38,032 nucleotides of DNA from Azoarcus sp. (GCA_031258965.1 JAIRMC010000001.1:1-38032), one strand, 5' to 3'; positions 1-8,614 are shown, numbered from the stretch's first letter. Translations and numbers: made by a program. The notes: generated from the sequence alone by a model not told the origin.

Positions 1-308
1 GTTGCGTCCGGATGGACTTTGACCGAAGTACTGTCCAACGAGACGGCCTCAATTTTGAGCCGGATGATCTGGGCGCGTTGCAGCCGCTCAAAAACCCGCT
101 CCAACACGCCTGCCCTGGACCAACGGCTCATTCGTGTGTAGACCGTATGCCAGCGCCCAAACCGCTCTGGCAGCCCGCGCCATTTACAGCCGTGCTCGGC
201 TATATACAAGATCGCGTTCAGGACTTGAAGGTTCGACAAGCTGACGTTTCCACGCTGGCGTGGCAAACAGTCTTTAATTTGGTGATATTGCGCTTCGGTT
301 AGTTCCAT
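1..308 (-). CDS. IS5-family transposase, N-terminal part (cut by window edge)
   Basis: The reverse strand from the ATG at 308 reads as an open frame of 102 codons running off the left edge. It begins MELTEAQYHQIKDCLP, then has CKWRGLPERFGRWHTVYTR and a later SLDSTSVKVHPDA. This is the N-terminal helix-turn-helix-like region of IS5/IS427-group transposases. The SLDST aspartate should be the first residue of the DDE triad; this is family knowledge. The rest of the catalytic core lies outside the window, so I cannot tell whether the element is intact. The coding start follows a short inverted repeat (AGATTC-T-GAATCT, 323-335). The enzyme would cut and paste its own element. Confidence in the family is good; the subgroup is a guess. 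Confidence 0.8.
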   Translation of the reverse strand, partial: MELTEAQYHQIKDCLPRQRGNVSLSNLQVLNAILYIAEHGCKWRGLPERFGRWHTVYTRMSRWSRAGVLERVFERLQRAQIIRLKIEAVSLDSTSVKVHPDA

Positions 309-352
309 TTCCGAAGCATACTAGATTCTGAATCTCTAGTGTGAACACGTCC
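1..352 (-). mobile_element. IS5-type insertion sequence, one end visible
   Basis: The transposase start is at 308. On the reverse strand the likely element end is marked by GGACGTGTTCACACTAG, near 336-352, flanked by CTAG. I placed the boundary here because phage-like coding sequence resumes in frame at 361. The other end is outside the window, so the terminal inverted repeat and the target duplication cannot be matched. Confidence 0.5.
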
Positions 353-360
353 TAGATCGT

Positions 361-570
361 TACGGCGACATGCTCACTAGCCTGAATTGGCGCGCGACGG
401 GCATGGACATACTCGTGGGGTTCGGTGCGCCGTATGTGACATTTCATGAATACGGCACAAAAAACATGCCTCAACGCGGGCTGCTGTAGGCTGATCCGAA
501 TGCCCACGCACTAGCCCCCGCAGACGAGGAAGCTGTCATAGACGCGCTGACCGGGTTTTTGAGTCCGTAA
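361..570 (+). pseudogene. Phage virion morphogenesis protein remnant (Mu gpG-like)
   Basis: Frame +1 from 361 reads YGDMLTSLNWRATGMDIL, then a segment ending in FHEYGTKNMPQRGLL, an in-frame TAG at 487-489, and then ADPNAHALAPADEEAVIDAL up to TAA at 568-570. The pattern 'short strand, FHEFGT, xMPxRxLL, acidic helix' is the C-terminal half of the phage virion-morphogenesis family (PF05069) found in Mu-like and P2-like tail modules. The N-terminal half is missing where the insertion sequence begins, and the stop interrupts the conserved MPxRxLL helix. The gene is therefore dead and is the only trace of a prophage here. Family assignment is from remembered motifs, not from a search. Confidence 0.6.
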
Positions 571-684
571 ATGACGTGTTGCTAAACAGTGGAAGCGGCT
601 GGCGAATCATATCCTACCCTTCCTTGGAGATACGGATCCACGACTTTGAGCGTGGCTAACGGTGTTGGCGGTAATACTGCGTTT

Positions 685-1374
685 TCAGACCATGCGCTGC
701 AAGCGCAGCGGCCTTTCGGCGAGCGGCAGCCGTTCGACGTCCGCGCCGTATTCTTTCACGTCGTTATCGACTTCGATTTCCAGCACGCTCAATACCTCGC
801 GGGCAATGGCGCGGCAAGCCCTGGTGAGAGGACTCGGCAAATGTTCCGGCACTTGTTTGTGCAACAGCAGTTTGGACGCGGACAAGGCGGCGACCGGCCT
901 GAGAAGGCGATTCCGGTAAGCGCCCATCAGTTGCGCCACATTGCGGTCGGCGGCCTCGCACTGCCAGGCGTTGCCCGGCCATTGCGCCGGTACCGCATAG
1001 GCGCGCGGGAACAGGTCGAGATCGCGGAGGACAGTGCGGATGTCTTCATGTGAATCGCGGAATGGCAGCAGCACGATGTCAGCCATGGCGTACAGTTTGC
1101 GATCCATGTCGGTGCGGTTGCCCGCGCCGTCGACTACCCCGATCCAGTCTTCGAGTGTGCGCAGTTTGTCGATCACCTTGGTCAAGGCGTCCGCGTTGCG
1201 CGCGTCGGCAGTAATGTAGCGGCGGCCTGCGGGCGACAGCGGTTCGCGGGATACATCGGTCAACACGCAGGCGGCGCGATGACCAAGCAGCCCCAGGCCC
1301 TGGCACAGCATGTGCGAGAGCGTCGTCTTGCCGGTACCGCCTTTATTGCCGAGCACACAGATGATCTTTGCCAT
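685..1374 (-). CDS. Orphan ParA/MinD-type P-loop ATPase
   Basis: This 229-residue protein opens with a deviant Walker A, GNKGGTGKTT at residues 9-18. The first lysine (K11) is the signature of the ParA/MinD/Soj family of dimerising ATPases that position plasmids, chromosomes or large complexes. A Walker A'-like VVDGAGN follows at about residues 79-85. The C-terminal third (KEYGADVERLPLAERPL) is not one I recognise. No parB or centromere-like repeat is adjacent. Upstream is a 135-base gap before the end of dprA, in the same orientation but too far to imply an operon. It could be a conserved lineage-specific ATPase or a phage/plasmid leftover next to the prophage scar. The cargo is unknown. Confidence 0.75.
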   Translation of the reverse strand: MAKIICVLGNKGGTGKTTLSHMLCQGLGLLGHRAACVLTDVSREPLSPAGRRYITADARNADALTKVIDKLRTLEDWIGVVDGAGNRTDMDRKLYAMADIVLLPFRDSHEDIRTVLRDLDLFPRAYAVPAQWPGNAWQCEAADRNVAQLMGAYRNRLLRPVAALSASKLLLHKQVPEHLPSPLTRACRAIAREVLSVLEIEVDNDVKEYGADVERLPLAERPLRLQRMV

Positions 1375-1509
1375 GGTTCTGTCCCGGAAATAGATCGTAG
1401 TAATGAATCACACCCTGGCATTGTGCATCGGCATCCGCGTTGCCAGACGTTAAAAAACGGCGGTTCGCAAGGTTAGTTCGGCGTTTCGCGCCCACGCGCC
1501 CGACCGGGA

Positions 1510-2580
1510 TCACGAATCGCGCGACATATGTAAACGCAGAAAACCGCCACCAGGCTGGCGGGTAACGGCGCCTGCCAGTTCCAGCGTCAGTAGATGCGCA
1601 TACAGCGCATCGACGCCCAGGCCGGTGGCAAGCGCCAGGCCGTCGATGTCGCGCGCGTCAGCGCCAAGCGTCTCCAGCACGCGAACGGCTTCTGGTGCGA
1701 GGTTCGCGGGCGCGGGCGGCGTCCCGGCGCGCGGCGCGCGGGGTTCAGGATGCCTGGCGCTTCCAGCCTTGGCAGGCCGTGGCGGCAATTCGTTGCTGAG
1801 GCGTCCACGCAATTCCTCGAAAACGTCTTCCGCCGTCTCGACCAGTTTGGCCCCCTGGCGAATCAGGCGATGGCATCCACGCGCCAGCGGCGAATGAATG
1901 GAACCCGGAATCGCAAAGACCTCGCGCCCCGCTTCGGTGGCGAGACGGGCAGTAATCAGCGAACCGCTGTCGAGCGTCGCCTCGACCACCAGCACGCCCA
2001 GCGAAAGCCCGGCGATCAGGCGATTGCGGCGGGGGAAGTTGTGCCGCACGGGCGGCGTGCCGAGCGGGAATTCGCTGATGATTGCGCCACGGACGGCAAT
2101 CTCCCGTGCCAGCTTGGCATTGCGCGCCGGATAGATGCGATCTATGCCGGTACCGATGACTGCTACCGTGCTCCCGCCGGCGGCGGCGAGCGCACCACGA
2201 TGCGCGGCGGCGTCGATCCCCTGCGCCAGCCCGCTAACGATGACCAGCCCCGCTACGCCCAGACTGCGGGCGAAAGCTTCGGCGTCGATTTCGCCCTGGG
2301 CGCTGGCAGTGCGGGAACCCACCATTGCCAGCGCGGGCCGCCCCAGAAGTGCCGGGTCGCCCTTGACATAGAGTACGGGCGGCGGATCGGCGATTTCGAG
2401 CAAGTTCTGCGGATAGGCAGCGTCGGCCAGCGTGAGGATGCCGTTACCGGCTTCACCGGCCCAGGCAAGCGCGGCATCGACCGCCGCCGGATCAGGGCCT
2501 GCAAGCAAGGCTTCCGCCGCTTCGGCCCCAGCGACGCTGGCGAGATTGGCGTGCGATTGGGCGAAAACACTCTCCGGCAA
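1510..2580 (-). CDS. dprA: DNA-protecting protein DprA (Smf)
   Basis: DprA binds incoming single-stranded DNA in the cytoplasm and loads RecA during natural transformation. The Rossmann-like core is clear: ALAMVGSRTAS, VSGLAQGIDAAAHRGAL, IGTGIDRIYP, ISEFPLGTPP, FPRRNRLIAGLS and the DSGSLITA loop. A C-terminal winged-helix-like domain follows (from about LAPEAVRVLETLG). With the TTG at 2580 the protein has 356 residues, but homologous N-terminal sequence continues upstream in frame (LAAWLRFALTP...RKLLAAFG, about 2584-2650). No ATG, GTG or TTG lies between 2580 and the in-frame stop near 2757; a CTG at 2680-2682 is one option. The gene follows the LysM gene with no real gap, which suggests co-transcription. 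Identity is certain; the start is not. Confidence 0.93.
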   Translation of the reverse strand: MPESVFAQSHANLASVAGAEAAEALLAGPDPAAVDAALAWAGEAGNGILTLADAAYPQNLLEIADPPPVLYVKGDPALLGRPALAMVGSRTASAQGEIDAEAFARSLGVAGLVIVSGLAQGIDAAAHRGALAAAGGSTVAVIGTGIDRIYPARNAKLAREIAVRGAIISEFPLGTPPVRHNFPRRNRLIAGLSLGVLVVEATLDSGSLITARLATEAGREVFAIPGSIHSPLARGCHRLIRQGAKLVETAEDVFEELRGRLSNELPPRPAKAGSARHPEPRAPRAGTPPAPANLAPEAVRVLETLGADARDIDGLALATGLGVDALYAHLLTLELAGAVTRQPGGGFLRLHMSRDS

Positions 2581-2684
2581 GCCGAACGCGGCAAGCAGCT
2601 TACGTTGCCGCGCCGGGCTGACCGGCGTCAGGGCGAAACGAAGCCAAGCGGCAAGCGCCTCACTGGCCGCCTGGCCTTCCAGTT

Positions 2685-3755
2685 TCAGGGGTTCCGGACG
2701 GCGTCGCCAATTGTCGCCTGTCCGTCGGTATTCACTATCAAGGCATAAGACACGTTATCAAACACACGAAACACCAGCACCGATCCGTAATGCTTCTCCG
2801 GCAGGGTATAGACTTTAGCGTCCTTTGTGCCCTTCCCATACACGGCGGCGCCCCGGTCACGGAACAGGGCCAGCACATGACCGGGTTCCAGGCCATCAAG
2901 TTTACCAGCACTCAGTGCGATCACGTTGAGCCTGCCGGTTTCGGCAACGCCGCGATAGATCGAAATCAACCTGGCATCGACCGATTCCGTCGGCGCACGC
3001 GGCACATAAGAGAACACTAGATTGCCTTCGGCGGGCAGCATCAGGTCGCCCGTACCGATCTCCTCGACAGCTTCGACGATTTCGAGCGTGACTGGATCGG
3101 TGCGCGCGGTGACTCTGGCGGAACCCAGATATTGCGCCTCGTAACCCAGCCGCTTGCGGGCGACCGGGTCGACAAGCGGTTGGGCTGGACGGAAGATTGC
3201 CCAATTGTCGACATCGGCGCGCACATCCTTGGCGAAAACCGTGTCACCCTGGGCAAGATACACACGGTTGGTCTCGGTGGCGACAATCGTGGCGGCGTCG
3301 TCAATCGAACGGGTTTCGACGACCAGAGGTCGGGTCAGGAAAGGCGCGATGGACTTCAGCGGAATCGTCGAAATCGCCTCATCGACCGGCGACTGGTAGA
3401 TTTTCGGCTGTAACCTGGCCTCATGGGCTTCGCCTGCAGGTTCAGCGCCATTCCCAGCCTTGCCGCTGCTTACGACCTTGCCAAGCTGCAAATACGGCCC
3501 GCGGCGGTCGAGCACAATCACCTGGCCGGGATGAATGAAATGCGGACTGCTGGCCTGGCCCTCGTCCATCCGCCAGACTTCCGGCCATCGCCAGGGTTCC
3601 TGCAAGAAACGCCCGGCAATCCCCCACAACGTGTCGCCTTTCGCCACGGTATAGGAATCCGGCGCATCGGCGACCAGCGCGGGCGAGGCGGCCTGTGCGC
3701 CGACACAGATGAGCGCCGCGGCGCTGGCGGCGAGAAAAGATATAATTCGGAACAT
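2685..3755 (-). CDS. LysM-domain cell-wall-binding protein
   Basis: This exported protein of 356 residues has a signal peptide (residues 1-22, hydrophobic, ending AQA) followed by one LysM domain. The LysM has YTVAKGDTLWGIAGRFL at about residues 35-51, WPEVWRMD, and HPGQVIVLD at about residues 75-83. LysM binds N-acetylglucosamine in peptidoglycan, so the protein probably sits in the periplasm. The long C-terminal part (about 270 residues) is a conserved extension with no catalytic motif that I recognise. A purine-rich ribosome site (AGGAAG) lies just before the ATG. It shares strand and near-zero spacing with dprA, a pairing I remember from betaproteobacteria. It diverges from def across about 200 bases that should hold both promoters. 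A role in wall maintenance is inference. Confidence 0.85.
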   Translation of the reverse strand: MFRIISFLAASAAALICVGAQAASPALVADAPDSYTVAKGDTLWGIAGRFLQEPWRWPEVWRMDEGQASSPHFIHPGQVIVLDRRGPYLQLGKVVSSGKAGNGAEPAGEAHEARLQPKIYQSPVDEAISTIPLKSIAPFLTRPLVVETRSIDDAATIVATETNRVYLAQGDTVFAKDVRADVDNWAIFRPAQPLVDPVARKRLGYEAQYLGSARVTARTDPVTLEIVEAVEEIGTGDLMLPAEGNLVFSYVPRAPTESVDARLISIYRGVAETGRLNVIALSAGKLDGLEPGHVLALFRDRGAAVYGKGTKDAKVYTLPEKHYGSVLVFRVFDNVSYALIVNTDGQATIGDAVRNP

Positions 3756-3962
3756 TGCACGCTTCCTGTTTAAGCGGGTCGCTTCCCGATAAACCTGCGG
3801 TACACTCGTCGATGGCCTTGTCCCGGCTCGCGCGTGTCGAAGCGACGATTGAACATAAAAACTTGTGACGGCTTCTCGACTTCAGGCACAACATTGCCTG
3901 CCCATGTTAGAACGCGCGCAAAAATTCTGTTCGTGACGGTTTTCTTTATCCGGTAAGGCTTT

Positions 3963-4478
3963 ATGGCCCTGTTGCCCATTCTGCGTTTCCCCGACCCCCG
4001 CCTGCACGCCAGGGCCGCCCCGGTTGGCGCTATCGACGATGGAATCCTTCGACTCGTCCGCGACATGGCCGAGACCATGTACGCCGCGCCGGGCATCGGC
4101 CTGGCCGCCACCCAGGTCAACGTCCACAAACGGATCGCCGTCATTGACATCAGCGAAAACCGCGACAGCCTGCTGGTTCTCATCAACGGTGAAATCATCG
4201 AGCGCGCAGGCGAGTGCGACAGTGAAGAAGGCTGCCTTTCCGTGCCCGGCGTACGCGAAACGATCAGACGCGCCGAATGGATCAAACTGCGGGCATTCGA
4301 CGAAAACGCCAAGCCATTCGAGCTGGAAACCGATGGACTGCTTGCTATATGCATTCAGCACGAACTGGATCACCTCGACGGCAAGGTTTTCGTCGAATAT
4401 CTCTCGCGTCTCAAGCTGAACCGGATCAAAACCCGGCTGACCAAACAGGCGCAGGAAAAGAACGCGGCCACGGCTTGA
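3963..4478 (+). CDS. def: Peptide deformylase
   Basis: This enzyme removes the formyl group from the initiator methionine of nascent proteins using a metal centre (Fe2+ in the family). All three motifs are present in the 171-residue protein: GIGLAATQ (44-51), EGCLSVPG with metal-ligand Cys91, and QHELDHLDG with ligands His133 and His137 and catalytic Glu134. Length is normal (about 165-170). A GGTAAGG ribosome site precedes the ATG. fmt follows, so the enzymes that add and remove formyl are encoded together, as in many bacteria. An alternative promoter-proximal start is not needed. Confidence 0.97.
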   Translation: MALLPILRFPDPRLHARAAPVGAIDDGILRLVRDMAETMYAAPGIGLAATQVNVHKRIAVIDISENRDSLLVLINGEIIERAGECDSEEGCLSVPGVRETIRRAEWIKLRAFDENAKPFELETDGLLAICIQHELDHLDGKVFVEYLSRLKLNRIKTRLTKQAQEKNAATA

Positions 4479-4554
4479 TGCGCGCTCCGGTCCTGCGCAA
4501 TCCCGCGCGATGTCCCGCACCGATGCCGCGCCTCTCCCCCTGGATGGACGCCCG

Positions 4555-5505
4555 ATGATCTCTCCCTTGCGCGTGGCCTTTGCCGGCACGCCGGAATTCG
4601 CCGCAGCCGCCCTCGAAGCGATCATCGTCTCGGGCCACACCGTGCCGCTGGTGCTCACGCAGCCCGACCGCCCAGCCGGGCGCGGCATGAGACTCGCCCC
4701 GAGTGCGGTCAAAAAGCTTGCGCTGGTGCACAAGCTCAACATCGACCAGCCCGAACGCCTGCACACGGAAGCGCAACGCGCCCATCTGGCGGCCAGCTGC
4801 CCCGATGTCCTGGTCGTGGCCGCTTACGGCCTAATCTTGCCGCCGGAAGTCCTGGCGCTGCCTAGGCTCGGTTGCCTCAACATCCATGCCTCGCTTTTGC
4901 CACGCTGGCGCGGCGCGGCGCCCATCCAGCGCGCCATCGAAGCGGGCGACCGCGAAACCGGCATTACCATCATGCAAATGGATGCCGGTCTCGACACTGG
5001 CCCGATGCTGCTGTGCCGACCAGTAACTATCGACAGCGATGATACCGCCGCCAGCCTGCACGACAAACTCGCTCGCCTCGGCGCCGAAACCATTGTCGAA
5101 GCCTTGGCGCGGCTGGCGGCGGGCAAACTCCCCGTCGAACCGCAGCCTGCCGAAGGCGCGACCTACGCCCGCAAAATTTCCCGCGCCGAAGCCGGACTCG
5201 ACTGGCGGCGACCGGGAACCGAACTAGCGCGTGCGGTACGCGCCTTCGATCCCTACCCTGGTGCGTTTGGCCAAGTGCGCGGTACAACGGTCAAACTATG
5301 GGCCGCGCATCCGGCGGCGGGGCGAGGCGAAGCCGGAACCATCCTGCGCGCCGACAGTGCTGGCGTCATCGTGGCCTGCGGCGAAGACGCCCTGTACATT
5401 ACCGAACTGCAACGCTCGGGTAGCCGCCGCCTGCAAACTGCGGAATTCCTACGCGGCTTCGCGCTCGGCGCGGGCGAACGCTTTATGCTGCCCGGTGACG
5501 CTTGA
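4555..5505 (+). CDS. fmt: Methionyl-tRNA formyltransferase
   Basis: Fmt formylates Met-tRNA(fMet) with 10-formyl-tetrahydrofolate before initiation. The formyltransferase fold is clear: [13 protein letters not shown] at the N-terminus, then the active-site block with [20 protein letters not shown], and DAGLDTGPM. The C-terminal tRNA-binding domain follows, with [14 protein letters not shown] and FDPYPGAF. I chose the ATG at 4555 (316 residues) because the family starts a few residues before VAFAGTP and a GGATGGA ribosome site lies about 9 bases upstream. The in-frame ATG at 4510 would add 15 residues ([15 protein letters not shown]) with no visible ribosome site. It lies 76 bases after def. 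Confidence 0.95.
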   Translation: MISPLRVAFAGTPEFAAAALEAIIVSGHTVPLVLTQPDRPAGRGMRLAPSAVKKLALVHKLNIDQPERLHTEAQRAHLAASCPDVLVVAAYGLILPPEVLALPRLGCLNIHASLLPRWRGAAPIQRAIEAGDRETGITIMQMDAGLDTGPMLLCRPVTIDSDDTAASLHDKLARLGAETIVEALARLAAGKLPVEPQPAEGATYARKISRAEAGLDWRRPGTELARAVRAFDPYPGAFGQVRGTTVKLWAAHPAAGRGEAGTILRADSAGVIVACGEDALYITELQRSGSRRLQTAEFLRGFALGAGERFMLPGDA

Positions 5506-5742
5506 CCAAGCGCGAAGCAGCATAGCGCGTTGCCCCACAATTTCTTGCGGGTGCTTGGACTAAACAGCCAGTAGCTGCTGAACGCGGGGTAGGTACCTGC
5601 TTCGCATCTTTCCCGATACCGGCGGTGCATCGCCAGATCGTCTACTGCATACTTGCCACGCGCGGATTTCCAGACGAGCGACGGGTGTTCTCTGCCTCAG
5701 TAAACAGAGGCCGCACAGTTTCTATGCCATCTCAGGGAGCGC
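5506..5742. other. Intergenic stretch after fmt, no gene recognised
   Basis: I see no tRNA, no convincing open frame and no strong terminator here. It may be decayed insertion-sequence DNA leading into the transposase remnant at 5743, but I cannot match it to the missing N-terminal transposase sequence. Confidence 0.4.
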
Positions 5743-6009
5743 CTGCCTTACGCCATCCGTATCGTCCTGACGGACAACGGGATTCAGTTTACCCACCACA
5801 AACAGGACAAATATGCCATGGAACACCTCTTCGAGCGTGTTTGTCGGCAATTCTCCATTGAGCACAGGCTGACTCAGGTCAGGCACCCTTTGACGAATGG
5901 GCAAGTCGAGAGAATGAACCGCACCCTCAAGGAGACCACCATCAAACGGTATCACTACAACAGCCGCCAGCAGCTCGAAAATCATCTCCATGACTTCATC
6001 CAGGCTTGA
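5743..6009 (+). pseudogene. IS481-type transposase remnant (C-terminal catalytic part)
   Basis: Frame +1 from 5743 reads LPYAIRIVLTDNGIQFTHH, later EHLFERVCRQFSIEHRLTQ, then PLTNGQVERMNRTLKET, YHYNSRQQLENHLHDF and a stop at 6007-6009. LTDNGIQF carries the second catalytic aspartate and NGQVERMNRT the glutamate of the DDE integrase fold of IS481/IS3-like elements. The first aspartate region is absent: 5506-5742 has no open frame I can match. The C-terminal tail (normally running on through a YNxxRRLKTL-type segment) is missing after the stop. It is a dead fragment between fmt and feoA, about 240-500 bases past fmt. Confidence 0.75.
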
Positions 6010-6125
6010 CTGTCATTGCGCTTGAGAAGAAACGCGGCGGGAAGTGATCTGGCGGCGGCGTGGATTGCCTCGGCGCTTTGCGCTTTGCAATGGTGGTGCT
6101 CGGAGCTTTCCAAAGGGCAGGGCGC

Positions 6126-6368
6126 TTATTCTCCCTCGACCCAAATGTGCTGCGCCACGGCGTGCTCCAGCGCCAGTTCCATGTGCTCGCACAGCACCAC
6201 CGTCATGGGCCGCTGTTGCAGCACGGTGAGGGTCTGCGGCGCATACAGGCCGTAGGCATGGAGTTGTTCGCGTTGCAGCGGGCCGATTTCCTCGCCGAAT
6301 TCGGCCAGATGGACGCAGCGGCCCGTCGGGGCGCCGGTGAGGCGAATGCGTTCGGTATGAGCGGTCAT
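6126..6368 (-). CDS. feoA: FeoA-like ferrous iron transport accessory protein
   Basis: A small cytoplasmic protein of 80 residues. It has the SH3-like FeoA layout: a basic/threonine N-terminus (IRLTGAPTGRCVHLAEF), a glycine turn (LHAYGLYAPQTLTVLQQRP), and a hydrophobic strand with a short helix (LALEHAVAQHIWVEGE). The family supports the Fe2+ permease FeoB, probably by contacting its G domain. It lies 21 bases downstream of feoB on the same strand, so it is translated from a feoB-feoA message. That is the reverse of the common feoA-feoB order. The FeoA assignment rests on both motif layout and neighbour. Confidence 0.8.
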   Translation of the reverse strand: MTAHTERIRLTGAPTGRCVHLAEFGEEIGPLQREQLHAYGLYAPQTLTVLQQRPMTVVLCEHMELALEHAVAQHIWVEGE

Positions 6369-6389
6369 AACGGAGTCCGGAAAATGGCG

Positions 6390-8351
6390 TCAGGAGAAAA
6401 GGCGCAGGAAATGATTGAGCAGACCGCCGATCAGGAAGGCCGTCGGCATGATGAGCGCCAGCATCAGGGCGGCGGTGCGCATGCCGTGTTCCTTGATGAT
6501 AATCATCACGCTGGCGATGCAGGGCACGAACAGGGTGATCGTGACCATACCGACGACGGCCTGGATCGTGTCCAGTTGGCTGCCGATGGCGAACAGCCCC
6601 GTCGCGCCGAAGTCGCGCCGCAGGAACCCCATCACGAAAGCGGCGCTTGCTTCTGGCGGCAGGCCAAGCCAGCCCGTGACCAGCGGCTTGCCGGTTTCGA
6701 TGATCCACGGTAGCACGCCTATGCGGTCGAGCACGAACATGATGAAGGTACCGAGCAGGAAAAGCGGGATGACTTCGATCAAGTACCACTTGAGCCGCCC
6801 GCTCGTCTTCTTGAGCACATTGCCCGGCACCGGCAGGCGCATCGGCGGCAATTCGGTGACGAGCGGCACACGCCGCCCTTTCACCAGCCGCCCGGCGAGC
6901 CAGCCAGTAACGAGCAGCACCAGCACGATACAGGCGCTCCAGATAACCGCTGCGCGGAAGGAAAAGCTGCCGAGCATCCCGAACACCACGCCCAGTTGCG
7001 CCGAGCAGGGAATGGCGAGCGCGAGGAGAAAGGTGGCGATCAGCCGTTCGCGCCGGGTGTGGAGAATGCGCGTAGTGAGCGTCGCCATGGTGACGCAGCC
7101 TAGGCCGAGCACCATCGGCAACACGGCGCGTCCGTTGAGGCCGATGGCGGCGAAAGCGCGGTTGGAGATGACCGATAGCCGCGTGAAATAGCCCGAGTCT
7201 TCCAGCACGCCGAAAACGAGGAAGAAGGTTGTGACGATGGGCAGGATCAGCGCTAGCGCGTAGGTCATGCCCATCGTCCAGAGACCGTATTCGCCCACGA
7301 GCATGTCGGCGAGCCATTCCAGGCCGACATGGGCGCGCACGAAGTCCGTGACAGCCGGGTTGAGGATTTCTCCGAAGAAGTTTTCTTCCAGGAGTCCGAC
7401 CAGGGTGCTCGCGCCGAAATCACCGACAAAAAGGTACACCGCCAGCAGCACCAGTAGCAGCAGCGGCCAGCCCCACAACGGATGCACGGCGATCTGCCCG
7501 ATGCGCAGTGACAAGCTTTGGCCGCCGATTGGAGCTTGTTCCGTGACGGTGCGCGCCAACGCCTCGGCGGCGCGTCCACGTTCGCGTGCCAACCGCGCGG
7601 GCAGGGCGTCGCGTCCGCCGGTGGGGGCGAGTTCGGCGATCCGCGCGAGGATTTCGCCGCCGCGCGGCTGCGCGGCAAGCCAGTTTTCGACTTCATCGTC
7701 CCGCCCCAGGAGCAGGATGGCGAGTCCGCGCGCGGAAAGATGCGGATGCGGCGCATGCTCCGTGAGCAGGGCCGTAATGGTTGAAATGGTTTCTTCCGAT
7801 TCCACGTCGTAGCGCAGCAAGGGCGCGGGCGGACGGGCATGGGCCAGCGTCGCGGAAAGCGCCGCGATGCCTTCGCCGCCCGTGGCGACGGTGGCGACCA
7901 CGGGCGTTTCCAATGCTTCGGAGAGGGCTTCCGCGTCTACGGTCACGCCTCGCGCCCGCGCCTCGTCGGTCATGTTGAGCGCCATGACCAGAGGCACGCC
8001 GAGTTCGGCCAGCAGCGCGGTTAGGTTCAGCGTGCGCCGCAGGTTCTTGGCGTCGCCCACCTGGATGACGAGTTTCAGGTTTTCGCTGAGGAGCGCGCGC
8101 ATCGTTGCGCGTTCGTCGTCGCTGCGCGCGGGTAGGGCGAGGACGCCGGGGGTGTCGAGCAGCGAGGACGCACGATCGAATCGCGCTCCGGCCCGAGCGA
8201 CTTCCACGGTCGTTCCGGGGTAGTTCGAGACATTGACATAAGCGCCGGTGAGGCGGTGGAAAAGCACCGATTTACCGACGTTGGGGTGGCCGACGAGAGC
8301 TAGTGTGCCGGTGTTGCCGGACAGGGAAGGTGCGGCTTGATGATGATGCAT
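6390..8351 (-). CDS. feoB: Ferrous iron transport GTPase/permease FeoB
   Basis: This inner-membrane Fe2+ uptake protein has 653 residues. The N-terminal G domain shows G1 GHPNVGKS (21-28), the switch YPGTTVEVA (44-52), G3 DTPG (66-69) and G4 NMTD (126-129, the FeoB variant of NKxD). A helical spacer follows, then at least seven membrane segments. Gate-type blocks include VLEDSGYFTRLSVI, LGLGCVTMATLTTRI and IPCSAQLGVVFGML. The cysteine-containing LGCVTM and PCSAQ segments are typical of the permease pore. The start MHHHQ is native and His-rich. No purine-rich ribosome site precedes the ATG, because the AAGGAGG here is on the other strand. Size is shorter than E. coli FeoB (773) but normal for compact FeoB proteins. 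It is probably Fur-regulated (see 8384-8402). Confidence 0.96.
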   Translation of the reverse strand: MHHHQAAPSLSGNTGTLALVGHPNVGKSVLFHRLTGAYVNVSNYPGTTVEVARAGARFDRASSLLDTPGVLALPARSDDERATMRALLSENLKLVIQVGDAKNLRRTLNLTALLAELGVPLVMALNMTDEARARGVTVDAEALSEALETPVVATVATGGEGIAALSATLAHARPPAPLLRYDVESEETISTITALLTEHAPHPHLSARGLAILLLGRDDEVENWLAAQPRGGEILARIAELAPTGGRDALPARLARERGRAAEALARTVTEQAPIGGQSLSLRIGQIAVHPLWGWPLLLLVLLAVYLFVGDFGASTLVGLLEENFFGEILNPAVTDFVRAHVGLEWLADMLVGEYGLWTMGMTYALALILPIVTTFFLVFGVLEDSGYFTRLSVISNRAFAAIGLNGRAVLPMVLGLGCVTMATLTTRILHTRRERLIATFLLALAIPCSAQLGVVFGMLGSFSFRAAVIWSACIVLVLLVTGWLAGRLVKGRRVPLVTELPPMRLPVPGNVLKKTSGRLKWYLIEVIPLFLLGTFIMFVLDRIGVLPWIIETGKPLVTGWLGLPPEASAAFVMGFLRRDFGATGLFAIGSQLDTIQAVVGMVTITLFVPCIASVMIIIKEHGMRTAALMLALIMPTAFLIGGLLNHFLRLFS

Positions 8352-8383
8352 GGCGCGATCAGGTGAGGGGAAGGAGGATCGTT

Positions 8384-8402
8384 TGGAATGATAACTTGTC
8401 TC
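8384..8402. promoter_or_regulatory. Possible Fur box upstream of feoB
   Basis: The 19 bases contain AATGATAA at the right register and match the E. coli Fur consensus at 11 of 19 positions by my hand alignment. The site lies 33 bases upstream of the feoB ATG. A better match sharing the core AATGATAA lies upstream of the DUF2325 gene (18730-18748). The right half is degenerate, so it may be a weak or false site. Confidence 0.35.
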
Positions 8403-8614
8403 ATCATCGTTTTGAGCAAAAATGTGTGGGAACGCAGCTACAATACAAACTGTTTTCGTTCTGGTGAGCGGTTTCCGTTCTGGATTTGTTCGTTTGTATG
8501 CGGGAGGGATGCACTGCCGGGCCGCTACCGAGGGTTTCCTTGCTTTTTCCGCAGTCGGGTAGTCATTATCTTTTCATTATTTCGTACAAAAATAGTCCCG
8601 GGAAGGTAAGTACA

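Noticed and set aside
1594-2748. A 384-codon open frame on the plus strand
   Set aside because: It is antisense to dprA. GC-rich codon bias opens this frame, and the translation has no family features.
6013-7317. A 434-codon open frame on the minus strand, overlapping feoA and feoB in another frame
   Set aside because: Arg/His/Ala-rich shadow translation of feoB; the true frame has all GTPase and gate motifs.
8388-8609. A 73-codon plus-strand frame with AAGGAGG about 10 bases upstream
   Set aside because: The ribosome site is good, but the product (MITCLIIVLSKNVW...) is not family-like and the ATG lies inside the possible Fur box. The region is more simply the feoB/efflux promoter gap. Worth revisiting only if conserved.
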